40,583 nucleotides of DNA from Tannerella sp. (GTDB taxonomy: Bacteria; Bacteroidota; Bacteroidia; Bacteroidales; Tannerellaceae), in assembly GCA_031272455.1 (NCBI GenBank), contig JAISTS010000137.1, positions 1 through 40,583 on the forward strand, given 5' to 3'. This document shows, piece by piece, positions 24,297 through 34,034 of the stretch. A model generated the notes under the pieces. The model was not told the DNA's origin and did no database searches. It worked only from the letters and a program-made list of their open reading frames with translations. Made by a program: the position numbers and the translations under genes. Numbering within the stretch: the first letter of the stretch is position 1; the number at the start of each line of letters is the position of its first letter.

Positions 24297-25655
24297 TTAC
24301 CTTACCCAGCCCGGATACTGAAAATCGCAGTTGCGCCAGTTCTCGGAAATGCGGACGTAGGTCGTTTTCTGCTTTTTAGCCACCCAGTCTTTGAGCAGGT
24401 CTTCGCGCTTGCGATCTTCAACAACTGATTTAAGCGCCTGATAATCATCAGCAAGATTAGCTCTGTGGCTCAAAGTGCGGGCTTTGAGTTTGACGATGGC
24501 GACAACTTCTTTCTGTTTGCTGGTGATCATTCGGAAAGGTTTCGATATTTCGCCGATTTTCATTGTGTCAACCACGATACCGACTTCCTGCGGCAGCTCC
24601 TGCATCTCGAATTTGGGCGTGCCGAAGTTCTGACTTTCGTAATCCTGATTGACCATCAGCCCTTTATTGTTGCGCGTATCTTTGTCGTACGACAGATAAG
24701 TTGCTGCTTCCTCGAACGTCAGTTTGTTGCTGTTGATGTCGGTATAGAGCGTATCCATTCGCGCTGAGGCTTCGTTGAGTTCGTTGTCGGACACGCGCGG
24801 ACGGAGCAGGATATGTCGGCAGTTGATGCGGTCGCCGCGCTTCTCAATCAGCTGGATGATGTGATAGCCGTATTCCGTTTCGACGATGTTGGAGACGCGC
24901 TTCGGGTCGGTCAGGTTGAAGGCGACATTGGCAAATTCGGGCACGAGCGACGATTTGCTCGTAAAGCCCATTTCGCCTCCGCGCACCGCTGAGCCGGGGT
25001 CTTCGGAATACATACGTGCGAGGGTCGAAAATTCGCGCTGTCCGCTGTTTACCAGCTCGGTAAATTCGCGCAGACGGGCTTTGATGGCGTCTGTTTCTTC
25101 AAACGGTATCTTCGGCTCCATAGTGATTATCTGCACTTCGACCGAAGTGGGAATGGTCGGGAGGCTGTCTTGCGGGATGCCACGGAAATAGCTGCGCACT
25201 TCGGAAGGCGTCAGTTTGATGTCGCCGACGATTTTTTGCTGCATTTTTTGGACGGTCTGCTGTTCGCGAAGGATGGTTTTGCGTTCTTCCTTTATCTGCG
25301 ACAGTTTTTTATTGAAATACTCTTCGAGTTTTTCGCGCGAGCCGACCTGTGCAATTTGCGCGTTGACCCACTGGTCTGTCATCCTGATAATTTGCCCTTC
25401 GTCGGCATCAATACTGTCGGTTTTCGCCTGATTGAGATACAGCTTTTGGATGGCAAGCTGCTCAGGGATAAAGCAATAGGGGTCGCCTTCAAAGCGGGTG
25501 CCTTCGTTCTGCATATACAGGCGGTGCGACTCAACATCGGACAGCAGTATGGCTTCGTCGCCAACTATCCAGACTATCTCGTCAATAACGTTTTGCTGTG
25601 CAAAAACGGCACCTAAATTGCAGAGTATAAGCGAAGTAAATAAAATCTTTTTCAT
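24297..25655 (-). CDS. SurA-like periplasmic peptidyl-prolyl isomerase
   Basis: This is a 452-residue periplasmic chaperone/isomerase for outer-membrane proteins. The signal peptide MKKILFTSLILCNLGAVFA ends before QQNVIDEIVWIVGDE, the typical SurA N-terminus. A helical SurA-N domain (to about residue 165) precedes two parvulin (PPIC) modules. The first (~170-275) includes GGEMGFTSKSSLVPEFANVAFNL and YGYHIIQLIEKRGD. The second (~280-390) starts INCRHILLRP. This resembles SurA architecture (N-P1-P2-C). It lies 6 nt downstream of the next SurA-like gene and shares its transcript. Confidence 0.92.
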   Translation of the reverse strand: MKKILFTSLILCNLGAVFAQQNVIDEIVWIVGDEAILLSDVESHRLYMQNEGTRFEGDPYCFIPEQLAIQKLYLNQAKTDSIDADEGQIIRMTDQWVNAQIAQVGSREKLEEYFNKKLSQIKEERKTILREQQTVQKMQQKIVGDIKLTPSEVRSYFRGIPQDSLPTIPTSVEVQIITMEPKIPFEETDAIKARLREFTELVNSGQREFSTLARMYSEDPGSAVRGGEMGFTSKSSLVPEFANVAFNLTDPKRVSNIVETEYGYHIIQLIEKRGDRINCRHILLRPRVSDNELNEASARMDTLYTDINSNKLTFEEAATYLSYDKDTRNNKGLMVNQDYESQNFGTPKFEMQELPQEVGIVVDTMKIGEISKPFRMITSKQKEVVAIVKLKARTLSHRANLADDYQALKSVVEDRKREDLLKDWVAKKQKTTYVRISENWRNCDFQYPGWVR

Positions 25656-25661
25656 ATCGGT

Positions 25662-26522
25662 CTATTCATTTGCGTTTACGTTTCTAAATATCACCTGCCC
25701 TTTGCGGATTGCGTCGCGGTACAGGTCTTCTTCAAAATTTTTCAGGAAACTGACTTTTTCCTTGTTTATCATTTGTTCGCGTATCTGCGGACTGGCATAT
25801 TCAAACGGAGCTTCGTTTCCGGCAAGCAGATATTCGTCAATATTAAGCAGATAGCAGTAAACACTATCGGTTGCTTCGACTGTTTTATTCGCTTGCAGAT
25901 ACTGTTTCTGGTTCGATATCTGAACGGGTATCTTTTCGATAATATCTTCAAAATCAACCCATTTGTCGTAGAAATATTCATATATCACAGCCTGCTGCAT
26001 ACTGAATTTTTCTATCGCTTCGAGGGCGTCAGGTTCTTTCGAGCGATACTGTTTGCGTATCTTGTCGAGACCGGGCGCGTCTATGGGCACTTTCAGAAAC
26101 AGACCTTTTATCAGGTTGTCGTCGAGGATGAATTTGTCCCTGTTCGCTTCGTAGTACGACAGCTGGTCGGAATCGTTAAACTGCGACGACAAACGGCTCT
26201 GTATCAGATATTCCTGATAGCGATACTTCAAGAGCGAGCGTCGGTATTCTTCGACGAGGCGGTTGATTTCATCGTTTTGAGTGCCTATATTTCGCTGCGC
26301 AATCTGATAAACGAGGATGTCCTTAATCCATTTTTTGATGTAATTTTCGGCAATCAGCAGGCTGTCGGCTTGCGACGCGCCTTTAGGTATGACTTTTTCT
26401 ACATCGCTGCGTTTCAGCGCATAACGGTCTATCGTTACGAGCGTATCTTCGTCAGCGCTTTCGTAATTTTGGCACGAAAACGTCAACAAAGCGACGATGA
26501 TAGAAAAGAACAACTGCCTCAT
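25662..26522 (-). CDS. SurA-N-like lipoprotein without a parvulin domain
   Basis: This 286-residue lipoprotein has the signal MRQLFFSIIVALLTFSC with the acylated Cys at residue 17. The rest is mostly helical and resembles the chaperone part of SurA-like proteins (LKRSDVEKVIPKG...IKKWIKDILVYQIAQRNIG). No parvulin signature of the HILxxx or GYHIIxL kind is seen. It would be membrane-tethered and act as a chaperone or adaptor for the flanking isomerases. Gaps of only 6 nt on both sides show one operon. The family link rests on context and fold-like features, not on a clear motif. Confidence 0.75.
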   Translation of the reverse strand: MRQLFFSIIVALLTFSCQNYESADEDTLVTIDRYALKRSDVEKVIPKGASQADSLLIAENYIKKWIKDILVYQIAQRNIGTQNDEINRLVEEYRRSLLKYRYQEYLIQSRLSSQFNDSDQLSYYEANRDKFILDDNLIKGLFLKVPIDAPGLDKIRKQYRSKEPDALEAIEKFSMQQAVIYEYFYDKWVDFEDIIEKIPVQISNQKQYLQANKTVEATDSVYCYLLNIDEYLLAGNEAPFEYASPQIREQMINKEKVSFLKNFEEDLYRDAIRKGQVIFRNVNANE

Positions 26523-26528
26523 TTACAT

Positions 26529-28130
26529 TTATTTATCCATTTTCTTAATATATTTTTTCAGGTTCTTCAGCACTTTTTGGTTTATCGTAACCGGATATTT
26601 CTCTTTGATTTCTTTCATCCATTCGGCTTCGAGCTGTTCCTGTTCTTCGACAGGTTTGTCCCAAACGCGGCGGCTGCTGATGTCGAACAGCAGGATGCCG
26701 TCGTAGTATTCTTTCACGAGCTGGTCGTATTCGGGGTGCATTGCCGAGAGGTTGAATTTTTCGTATGCCGTCAGTATGTCTCTGACAAACAGGCGATAAA
26801 TGTCATATAGGAAATCGCCGGCATAAACCTTGGTCGAGAACGGGAAACGGCGCAGATATTCAGTAAATTCGTGCTGATAGAACATCGTGTCGTTGAGTAT
26901 CAGCAGCGGCTTTTCCAACGGCGCAGCCTGTTCGATAAAATCTTTTCCCGACGGGTGATAGTCGTCGCAGAGTTTTTGGAAATCGGCGTAAGCGTCGGGA
27001 TAGAACACATAGTGAAATTTCTCTTTTTCCTTGTCCTCGAAAGATTTAAACAGCTCGAAATTGCGTTCGCCCTTCTCCATCACCTGATGTATGCTGCTTT
27101 CCATTTCCTCAAACGGAGGGCGGGGTTTGCGGTCGAGCAGTTTGATGATATGATAGCCGTAGCGTGTCTTGATCGGCTCGGTAATGTCGCCTGTATCTTT
27201 CAGCGCAAAAGCCGCCTGTTCAAAGGGTTTGACCATTTCGCCCAGACCAAAATACGGCAGCACGCCACGTTCGTTGCCCGTTTTTCTGTCCGACGATTCC
27301 ATCAGCGCCAGATAGCCGAAATCTTCACCGTTTTTGGCTCGCTGATACAGTTCGGTTGCTTTGCGATAGAGCGTCGTATCATCGTTGTCGTGCGGGTCGA
27401 GCGGGTCTTCCTCCGGCATCACGAGGATATGCGCCACTTTGAGCAGTCCGGGATTGGGGAAACGGCGGTCGAGACGGATGATATGAAAACCCATATCGGT
27501 GCGCACGGGAGCCGTTATTTCGCCAACTTTCTGTAGTGAAAAGACGGCATCTTCAAACGATTTCAGCGCCTGCAGCGGGAATACGTAATCGACTTTTTCA
27601 AAAACGGCTGCCGAGTCGGCTGCCAGCTCCTGTGCCACTTTCTCGAAATCTTCGCCTGCGAGGATGCGCTGATATGCCTTATTCGCCTCATTATAAACGG
27701 GTACGGTGTCTTTAGACGTTACTTTGTCCTTGTTGAACAGAAATACGATGTGCGACACCGAAACGATGTCGTTACCTCGCTCATAGACCTTGCGCATCAC
27801 TTCTGCTTCACCTTCTTTATCAGACAGATAGCTTGCTCTGAGTTGGGCTTTGTAGCTGTCAAGCTCGTCGCTGAACCCCATAGATTCCTGAATCCTCAGC
27901 GATTCGGCATCAGCTACTTTGAGTTTGAAATTGGTAAACAGTTCCACCCAGTTGGCAAGCGATTTCTTGTCGAGCAGATTGACTGTCGTATCTTTCCTTG
28001 CGAGGAACAAAAACTCTGACAGCGGGATGTCTTTTCCCGCAACTGTCATTACCACAGGGTCTTCTTTTTCTTTAGCGCCAAGGCTGCCAATAAAAAGCCC
28101 CAAAATAATGGCGGTTAAAATTTTCTTCAT
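26529..28130 (-). CDS. Periplasmic peptidyl-prolyl isomerase with two parvulin domains
   Basis: The tracked ORF begins at 28181. The Met at 28130 starts a clean signal peptide (MKKILTAIILGLFIGSLGAKEK), giving 533 residues. Two PPIC modules are visible. The first runs from VSHIVFLFNKDK to MGFHIIRLDRRF, and the second from VAHILVMPEED to YGYHIIKLLDRKPR. A long C-terminal helical region of about 190 residues follows and ends in a Lys-rich tail. The role is folding of secreted or outer-membrane proteins. It is the third member of the tandem SurA-like set and lies 40 nt downstream of recQ. Confidence 0.9.
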   Translation of the reverse strand: MKKILTAIILGLFIGSLGAKEKEDPVVMTVAGKDIPLSEFLFLARKDTTVNLLDKKSLANWVELFTNFKLKVADAESLRIQESMGFSDELDSYKAQLRASYLSDKEGEAEVMRKVYERGNDIVSVSHIVFLFNKDKVTSKDTVPVYNEANKAYQRILAGEDFEKVAQELAADSAAVFEKVDYVFPLQALKSFEDAVFSLQKVGEITAPVRTDMGFHIIRLDRRFPNPGLLKVAHILVMPEEDPLDPHDNDDTTLYRKATELYQRAKNGEDFGYLALMESSDRKTGNERGVLPYFGLGEMVKPFEQAAFALKDTGDITEPIKTRYGYHIIKLLDRKPRPPFEEMESSIHQVMEKGERNFELFKSFEDKEKEKFHYVFYPDAYADFQKLCDDYHPSGKDFIEQAAPLEKPLLILNDTMFYQHEFTEYLRRFPFSTKVYAGDFLYDIYRLFVRDILTAYEKFNLSAMHPEYDQLVKEYYDGILLFDISSRRVWDKPVEEQEQLEAEWMKEIKEKYPVTINQKVLKNLKKYIKKMDK

Positions 28131-28170
28131 TGTACTTGTCGTTTTATTCAACTTATTCATTATTAACATA

Positions 28171-30381
28171 TTAATTAGCAAGTTCGGACAGGAATTTTAT
28201 CCTCACGAGGCGGATTTCCTGTTCGATACAATCGCTACCAAGCACGTTGATAGCTGTTTCAAGGTCGTCGGTTTCCGATTTCTTGAAATATTCGTATATC
28301 TCGTTAACGCGGTCTTCATCATCTATCACATCTTCAATAAAATAGTTGATATTGAGATGCGTACCGGCATAGACGATTGTCTCGATTTCGGTGAGCAATT
28401 CGTCAAACTCCAGTCCTTTCGACTCGGCGATGTCGATAAGCGATACTTTACGGTCGATGCTTTGCACAATTTCGATCTTATGTTTCGACTTATTGGCAAC
28501 TGTTCTGACGCGCAGGTCTTCGGGTCGTTCTATTTCGTTTTCTTCCACGTATTTTTTTATAATATCCACAAATTGAGCGCCGTAGCGAGAGGCTTTGCCT
28601 GCCCCGACACCCGGAATATTTTGTAATTCTTCGAGGTTGACGGGATAGGTCGTCGCCATCGCTTCGAGCGACGGGTCTTGAAATATAACGTAAGGAGGGA
28701 CTTCTAATTGTTTAGACAGCTTTTTTCTTAAATCTTTCATTATCGAGAAGAGCGCCGGGTCAACTGCGCACGAGCCTGTACCGCGCATAGGCGTATCGGG
28801 GCTTTCGTACTCCTCAAACTCATTGTCTTTCACGATAGTAAAGGGCACGGGATTCTTCATATACGCCCGCCCTTTGGGGGTGATTTTCAGTATTCCGTAG
28901 TTCTCGATTTCTTTTGCAAGATAACCGGCTATCAATGCCTGACGGATGACGGAATTCCAGATCCGTTCGCCATCTTCGGCTCCGGCTCCGAACAGCTCAA
29001 ACTCGTTATGCTTATATGCCACAATATCAACCGTTTCGACGCCCATAAGGAAGTTGACAATATATTCAGCCTTATATTTTTCCTTCATCGAGTCTATAGC
29101 TTCGAGGACTGTTCCAAGCAGCTCTTTGGCATCAATCAAAGTCTTGGGATTGAGGCAGTTGTCGCAGCTTCCGCAGTTGTCTTCGGTATATTCTTCGCCG
29201 AAATAGTGCAGCAGCACCTTGCGACGGCAGACGGCAGTTTCGGCGTAAGCAGCCGTTTCGAGTAGCAACTGTTTGCCGATCTCCTGTTCGACGATGGGTT
29301 TGCCCTGCAGGAATTTTTCGAGTTTTTGCAGGTCTTTGCTCGAATAGTAGGCTATACAGCGCCCTTCGCCGCCGTCGCGTCCCGAACGTCCTGTCTCCTG
29401 ATAATATCCTTCGAGGCTTTTAGGTATGTCATAATGAATGACATAGCGCACATCGGGCTTGTCAATTCCCATCCCGAATGCTATCGTGGCAACTATAACG
29501 TCGGCTTCTTCCATCAGGAAAGCGTCCTGATTTTTCGAGCGTTCCTGCGAGTCCATTCCCGCATGATAGGGCAGGGCTTTGATGCCGTTAGTAACAAGAT
29601 TTTCAGCCAGTTCTCTGACCTGCCGACGGCTGAGGCAATAGATGATGCCTGATTTGCCTTCGTTGGCTTTTATGTATTTGATGATGTCGCGCAGTATCGT
29701 TTCGTTGTTTTTCTGGCGCACTTCGTAGTAGAGGTTCGAGCGGTTGAACGACGATTTGAATACCGTGGCATCCATCATCGACAGATTTTTCTGTATGTCG
29801 TGCTGCACTTTGGGCGTCGCCGTGGCGGTGAGCGCTATCAGTGGACGTTTGCCTATCTCGTTGATTATAGGTCTGATACGCCGATATTCAGGACGAAAAT
29901 CGTGCCCCCATTCCGAGATACAGTGGGCTTCGTCAACGGCATAAAACGAGATATTGACCTGCCGCAGAAACTCGATATTGTCCTCTTTTGTAAGCGATTC
30001 GGGGGCGACGTAGAGCAGTTTTGTGTGTCCCGACAGGATTTCCAGCTTGACCGACTCGATAGCAACTTTGTTGAGTGACGAGTTGATGAAATGCGCGATG
30101 CCGTCTTTTTCGCTGAAGTTACGCATAGCATCAACCTGATTTTTCATTAGCGCTATCAGTGGTGAGATGATGATTGCCGTGCCTTCCAGCATCAGCGCAG
30201 GCAACTGGTAGCAGAGCGATTTGCCCCCTCCCGTCGGCATTAGCACAAACGTATCTTTACCGTCGAGGACATTTTGAATGATAGCTTTTTGGTTGCCCTT
30301 GAACTTGTCGAAGCCGAAATGGTATTTCAGCGCTTCGGTGATTTTGTCTGTTTTGTCGGTTGCAGCTGATTGCTTTGCCAT
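28171..30381 (-). CDS. recQ: ATP-dependent DNA helicase RecQ
   Basis: This is a 3'-5' DNA helicase of replication and recombination repair. It has PTGGGKSLCYQLPA (Walker A, 49-62), DEAHCISEWGHDFR (150-163), TATATPKV, and GMGIDKPDVRYVIHYDIPKS with the ETGRSGRDG motif VI. The RQC zinc site is CRRKVLLHYFGE...NCGSCDNC. An HRDC domain (about 520-600) and an additional C-terminal domain bring it to 736 residues, longer than E. coli RecQ (about 610) but usual for Bacteroidetes. The ATG is 4 nt after the clpX stop, so it is translated from the clpPX message. Confidence 0.95.
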   Translation of the reverse strand: MAKQSAATDKTDKITEALKYHFGFDKFKGNQKAIIQNVLDGKDTFVLMPTGGGKSLCYQLPALMLEGTAIIISPLIALMKNQVDAMRNFSEKDGIAHFINSSLNKVAIESVKLEILSGHTKLLYVAPESLTKEDNIEFLRQVNISFYAVDEAHCISEWGHDFRPEYRRIRPIINEIGKRPLIALTATATPKVQHDIQKNLSMMDATVFKSSFNRSNLYYEVRQKNNETILRDIIKYIKANEGKSGIIYCLSRRQVRELAENLVTNGIKALPYHAGMDSQERSKNQDAFLMEEADVIVATIAFGMGIDKPDVRYVIHYDIPKSLEGYYQETGRSGRDGGEGRCIAYYSSKDLQKLEKFLQGKPIVEQEIGKQLLLETAAYAETAVCRRKVLLHYFGEEYTEDNCGSCDNCLNPKTLIDAKELLGTVLEAIDSMKEKYKAEYIVNFLMGVETVDIVAYKHNEFELFGAGAEDGERIWNSVIRQALIAGYLAKEIENYGILKITPKGRAYMKNPVPFTIVKDNEFEEYESPDTPMRGTGSCAVDPALFSIMKDLRKKLSKQLEVPPYVIFQDPSLEAMATTYPVNLEELQNIPGVGAGKASRYGAQFVDIIKKYVEENEIERPEDLRVRTVANKSKHKIEIVQSIDRKVSLIDIAESKGLEFDELLTEIETIVYAGTHLNINYFIEDVIDDEDRVNEIYEYFKKSETDDLETAINVLGSDCIEQEIRLVRIKFLSELAN

Positions 30382-30385
30382 AAAG

Positions 30386-31606
30386 TTAAGCTATTTTTAA
30401 ACGGTTAGTATCAGTGTCTTCAAGTTTTTCACGTGCATAATCAAGCGTGATATTTAGCGACTTACGGTCTTCCGATGGCATCTTGAACATATCGTCAATC
30501 ATTATCGTTTCGACTATCGAACGCAGTCCGCGGGCGCCGAGCTTAAATTCTATCGCCTTGTCAACCACGTATTCAAACACAGCTTCGTCGAACGTCAATT
30601 TGATGCCATCCATCCCGAACAGTTTGACATACTGCTTGATAATGGAGTTTTTAGGCTCTGTCAGGATACGCCTCAGCGCGGCACGGTCGAGCGGCTCAAG
30701 ATAAGTCAGTATCGGCAGACGACCTATGATTTCGGGTATCAGTCCGTACGTTTTAAGGTCGGTGGGAGTGATATATTTCAGCATATTGCTGCGGTCTATC
30801 ACGTTGGTATTCAGGCTGGCGCTGAAGCCAACGACGTGTGTATTCATCCTGTGAGCTATGATTTTTTCTATCCCGTCGAACGCACCTCCGCAGACGAACA
30901 GTATGTTTTTCGTGTCGATGGCTATCAGTTTCTGTTCGGGATGTTTGCGTCCACCCTGCGGCGGCACGTTGACTATCGAGCCTTCGAGCAGTTTGAGCAA
31001 TCCTTGCTGTACGCCTTCGCCGCTCACATCGCGCGTTATCGACGGGTTGTCGCTCTTGCGGGCTATCTTGTCGATCTCATCAATGAAGACTATGCCTTGC
31101 TGGGCGGCGTTCACGTCGTAGTCGGCGGCTTGCAGCAGGCGTGTCAATATGCTTTCCACATCTTCGCCCACATAGCCGGCTTCGGTCAGCACGGTAGCGT
31201 CAACGATGCTGAACGGCACTTTCAGTTTGCGAGCTATCGTACGCGCCATCAGCGTTTTGCCTGTGCCTGTCGAGCCTACCATTATGATGTTCGATTTTTC
31301 TATCTCGACATCGTCGCCCGTAATTTGCATCAGGCGTTTGTAATGGTTGTAAACGGCTACCGACAGATAGCGTTTGGCGTCGTCCTGACCTATCACGTAA
31401 TCGTCAAGAAAGGCTTTGATTTCTTGCGGTTTAGGTATATCCTGATAGCCCGACGGCGCTGTCGCCGACGCTTGTTTAAGGTTCTCGCGTACGATATTAT
31501 ATGCTTGTTCGGCGCATACATCGCATATCGAACCGCTCTGACCTGCAACCATCATTTTCGACTGGAAGCGGGTGCGTCCGCAAAATGAACATTTTTCTAC
31601 TTTCAT
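30386..31606 (-). CDS. clpX: ATP-dependent Clp protease ATP-binding subunit ClpX
   Basis: This is the AAA+ unfoldase that feeds substrates to ClpP. The N-terminal zinc-binding domain is [10 protein letters not shown]...CDVC (four Cys). The AAA module carries GSTGTGKT (Walker A), [10 protein letters not shown] (Walker B) and a THVVGFSAS loop at the position of the ClpP-contacting IGF loop. At 406 residues it is full length. Its start overlaps the clpP stop by 4 nt, so the two subunits are translationally coupled. Confidence 0.97.
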   Translation of the reverse strand: MKVEKCSFCGRTRFQSKMMVAGQSGSICDVCAEQAYNIVRENLKQASATAPSGYQDIPKPQEIKAFLDDYVIGQDDAKRYLSVAVYNHYKRLMQITGDDVEIEKSNIIMVGSTGTGKTLMARTIARKLKVPFSIVDATVLTEAGYVGEDVESILTRLLQAADYDVNAAQQGIVFIDEIDKIARKSDNPSITRDVSGEGVQQGLLKLLEGSIVNVPPQGGRKHPEQKLIAIDTKNILFVCGGAFDGIEKIIAHRMNTHVVGFSASLNTNVIDRSNMLKYITPTDLKTYGLIPEIIGRLPILTYLEPLDRAALRRILTEPKNSIIKQYVKLFGMDGIKLTFDEAVFEYVVDKAIEFKLGARGLRSIVETIMIDDMFKMPSEDRKSLNITLDYAREKLEDTDTNRLKIA

Positions 31607-32274
31607 GCCGGTTTTTTACGTGTCATTATTTCGTCAACCATACCATAAGCCTTGGCTTCTTCGGCGCCCATCCAGTAGTCGCGATCGCTGTCTTTCTCGA
31701 TTTGATCGTACGGCTGCCCCGAATGTTGAGCTATGATACGGTAGAGTTCGTCTTTAACCTTGATAATCTGTTTTACCTGTATCTCCATATCCGACGCCTG
31801 CCCCTGCATTCCTCCGAGCGGCTGATGTATCAGCACACGCGAATGATTGAGACAGAAGCGCTTACCTTTCTCGCCCGCCACAAGTAGCACCGACGCCATC
31901 GACGCGGCAATGCCCGTACAGATGGTCGATATCTGGCTGCCGACAAACTGCATAGTGTCGTAAATTCCCAGACCGGCATAGACCGAACCGCCCGGCGAAT
32001 TGATGTAGATCGAGATGTCCTTGCCCGGGTCGGATGTGTCTAAGTAAAGCAGCTGCGCCTGTATCACGTTGGCGGTGTAGTCGTCTATCTGTGTCCCGAG
32101 AAAAATGATGCGATCCATCATCAAACGCGAGAAAACGTCCATCTGCGCAATGTTCAACTGGCGCTCCTCAATAATCGTGGGCGAGATGTAACTGCTCGTG
32201 ATGTTGATGTAACTGTCGAGAGCGTTACTGCTCATTCCCAAATGCTTAGTAGCATATTTTCTAAAATCATTCAT
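31603..32274 (-). CDS. clpP: ATP-dependent Clp protease proteolytic subunit ClpP
   Basis: This is the tetradecameric serine protease subunit of ClpXP. Ser-His-Asp triad regions are present: GIAASMASVLL (nucleophile Ser in ASMAS), SRVLIHQPLGG (His) and SDRDYWM (Asp). The 223 residues are slightly long because of an N-terminal extension typical of Bacteroidetes ClpP. It heads a long minus-strand cotranscribed run. A consensus promoter sits 62 nt upstream of the ATG, between it and tig. Confidence 0.97.
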   Translation of the reverse strand: MNDFRKYATKHLGMSSNALDSYINITSSYISPTIIEERQLNIAQMDVFSRLMMDRIIFLGTQIDDYTANVIQAQLLYLDTSDPGKDISIYINSPGGSVYAGLGIYDTMQFVGSQISTICTGIAASMASVLLVAGEKGKRFCLNHSRVLIHQPLGGMQGQASDMEIQVKQIIKVKDELYRIIAQHSGQPYDQIEKDSDRDYWMGAEEAKAYGMVDEIMTRKKPA

Positions 32275-32335
32275 ATCTTTTGCGTTAAAAATTAATGTCG
32301 AGGCAACGGATTTGCTACCCGTCGCTTCGCGAAAA

Positions 32336-32368
32336 CAAAGTTATTCATTTATTCCCGAAATAAACAAA
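32336..32368 (-). promoter_or_regulatory. Promoter of the clpP-clpX-recQ run
   Basis: On the minus strand, TTTG (plus 32365-32368) and TAACTTTG (plus 32336-32343) are spaced 21 nt apart, fitting the Bacteroidetes -33/-7 consensus. It lies in the 111-nt tig-clpP gap and separates tig from the downstream run. Confidence 0.7.
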
Positions 32369-32385
32369 ATATTTTTGAAAATAAA

Positions 32386-33741
32386 TTACGCTAATAATTT
32401 CATAAATTCATCATACGACGTCTCGACCGGTTCTATCTTGACATGCTCCTTGACAAATTCGGTCAGTTTTTTGTCGAGGGCAGCATCCGTAAACTTGTCG
32501 AGCGTCTCTTTTTTACCCATCATTTCGCTGACCTGCTTCTCGACGAAGTCGTCGGGCAGGTTGTAGGCGCCATACTGCGCATAGTAAGCCTTGACGTAAT
32601 CGCCGCCCGCAGCCACGATGTCGGCATATTCGGTCGTGATATTGTTCGTCGTGATGACGTAATCCTTGGCGAGATGATATTTCAGGTCTTCGACGACGTG
32701 CGGATAGTCTTCGTCAACTTTTTCCTGAGTATTGTCTTTTCCGGCAGTCAGCAGCCAGCGTTTCAGTATGTCGTCGGCAAACTGCACATCGCCGGCTTTC
32801 TTTTTCAGCAGGTTGCGCACATCGCGACCGAAGATAAATTCTGCGTCGGCGCGATAACGCTCTTCGATAGTGGCTGCAAGCTTTTGGCGGAAACCTTCGT
32901 CGCCGTCAACCGCTCCTTCGCCGTATATGCTGTCGTAGAACGCCTGATTGAGTTCGGCAGGTTTGTAGCGCGTTATCTCCTTGATTTCAAAGCGGAAATC
33001 GCTCTTTAGACCTTCGGCTTGCGTCTTGTCGATTTTGAGCAGCGAGGCTATCTCGGCAGCAGCGCCTTTGAACGCCTTGTCGGGATTGAAGACCACGACG
33101 TCGCCCGTTTTTGCGCCGATAAACTTCGTCTGTTCGCGCTTGCCTTTGATGTATTTTGCCATCAGCACGGCATCTGTAACGAGTATTCCGCCCTCTTTCG
33201 GATTCTTGTTTTCGTCCAACTCAGACACTACGCCTTTCAAGAGGTCTTCTTCAGCTACCTCGTCCGCCGGATCATACGTGCCATAGTTGCGACGGAAGGT
33301 TTCGACTTCCTTGTCGATGTCATCTTCCGAGACAAGTATCTTGTATTCAGTCAGTTTGTCGCGCTTCGTCAGCTTGATTTCGAGTTTTGGCGCCAAAGCA
33401 ACGTCGAACAGAAACTCAAATTCTTCCTGAGTGTCAAAATCTATCGGTTGCTGCTCCGTCTCGTTGGGCATAGGCTCGCCGAGTATGCGTATGTTGTTTT
33501 CCTGCAGATATTTATACAGATTTTCGGAGACACAGCGGTTGACTTCTTCGACGATGACGTACTTGCCGTAGAGCTTTTTAATCATTCCGATCGGCACCAT
33601 TCCCTTGCGGAAACCGGGGATCGAAGCTTTCTGTCGGTACTGCTTGAGCTGTTTCTCGACCTGGCTGCTGTAATCATTTTTGTCGATTTGCATCCTGATG
33701 ACGCCCTTCACCGCGTCGTCGTTTGTTAGTGAAATATTCAT
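32386..33741 (-). CDS. tig: Trigger factor
   Basis: This is the ribosome-associated chaperone for nascent chains. The N-terminal ribosome-docking signature IPGFRKGMVP (about 40-50) is clear. The middle region corresponds to the FKBP-like isomerase domain but is divergent. The C-terminal arm (ELNQAFYDSIYGEG onward) is helical and charged. The length of 451 residues is near the usual 430-450. The tig-clpP-clpX order is conserved widely in bacteria and supports all three calls. Confidence 0.94.
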   Translation of the reverse strand: MNISLTNDDAVKGVIRMQIDKNDYSSQVEKQLKQYRQKASIPGFRKGMVPIGMIKKLYGKYVIVEEVNRCVSENLYKYLQENNIRILGEPMPNETEQQPIDFDTQEEFEFLFDVALAPKLEIKLTKRDKLTEYKILVSEDDIDKEVETFRRNYGTYDPADEVAEEDLLKGVVSELDENKNPKEGGILVTDAVLMAKYIKGKREQTKFIGAKTGDVVVFNPDKAFKGAAAEIASLLKIDKTQAEGLKSDFRFEIKEITRYKPAELNQAFYDSIYGEGAVDGDEGFRQKLAATIEERYRADAEFIFGRDVRNLLKKKAGDVQFADDILKRWLLTAGKDNTQEKVDEDYPHVVEDLKYHLAKDYVITTNNITTEYADIVAAGGDYVKAYYAQYGAYNLPDDFVEKQVSEMMGKKETLDKFTDAALDKKLTEFVKEHVKIEPVETSYDEFMKLLA

Positions 33742-33791
33742 TATGAACAGTTTATATTAATTAATACCTATTATTTTCTGATTTTTAGGGT

Positions 33792-33824
33792 GCAAAATTA
33801 GGCTTAAAATTTCAATTCGGCAAA
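33792..33824 (-). promoter_or_regulatory. Promoter of tig
   Basis: On the minus strand, TTTG (plus 33821-33824) and TAATTTTGC (plus 33792-33800) are spaced exactly 20 nt apart. The predicted start lies about 44 nt before the tig ATG. Confidence 0.75.
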
Positions 33825-33929
33825 TAAAAATGATACGATTTTTTGCGCCCGCGAAGATTTTTTTTTGAAAAATATGCTTTTATTACAATTTTTATTCGTT
33901 CCTTTGCTGCCCGAAAGTAGTGATTTACT

Positions 33930-34034
33930 ATGAATGTAACGTACAATCGTCTTTTATATCTTCGATTTTTTCCGATACGAGATTTATTTTTCATTGTTAC
34001 GAACTTCCGGTTTTTTTTCTTGCTTTCATTTTAG
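33930..34034 (+). CDS. Possible Phe-rich 34-aa leader ORF of the RRM gene
   Basis: An ATG about 20 nt after the putative -7 element opens 34 codons ending in FRFFFLLSF, with nine Phe. It stops 24 nt before the RRM ATG. The Phe content comes from T-runs in an AT-rich leader, so chance is a serious alternative. Confidence 0.2.
   Translation: MNVTYNRLLYLRFFPIRDLFFIVTNFRFFFLLSF

Noticed and set aside
25773-26810. 345-aa plus-strand ORF opposite the SurA-like genes
   Set aside because: Phe/Val-rich antisense shadow that crosses two well-supported coding genes and the gap between them.
30836-31588. 250-aa plus ORF opposite clpX
   Set aside because: ClpX on the other strand is unambiguous; this frame shows no domain.
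33812-33994. 60-aa basic minus ORF in the tig/RRM spacer
   Set aside because: Covers the tig promoter and consists of codons from A/T runs.
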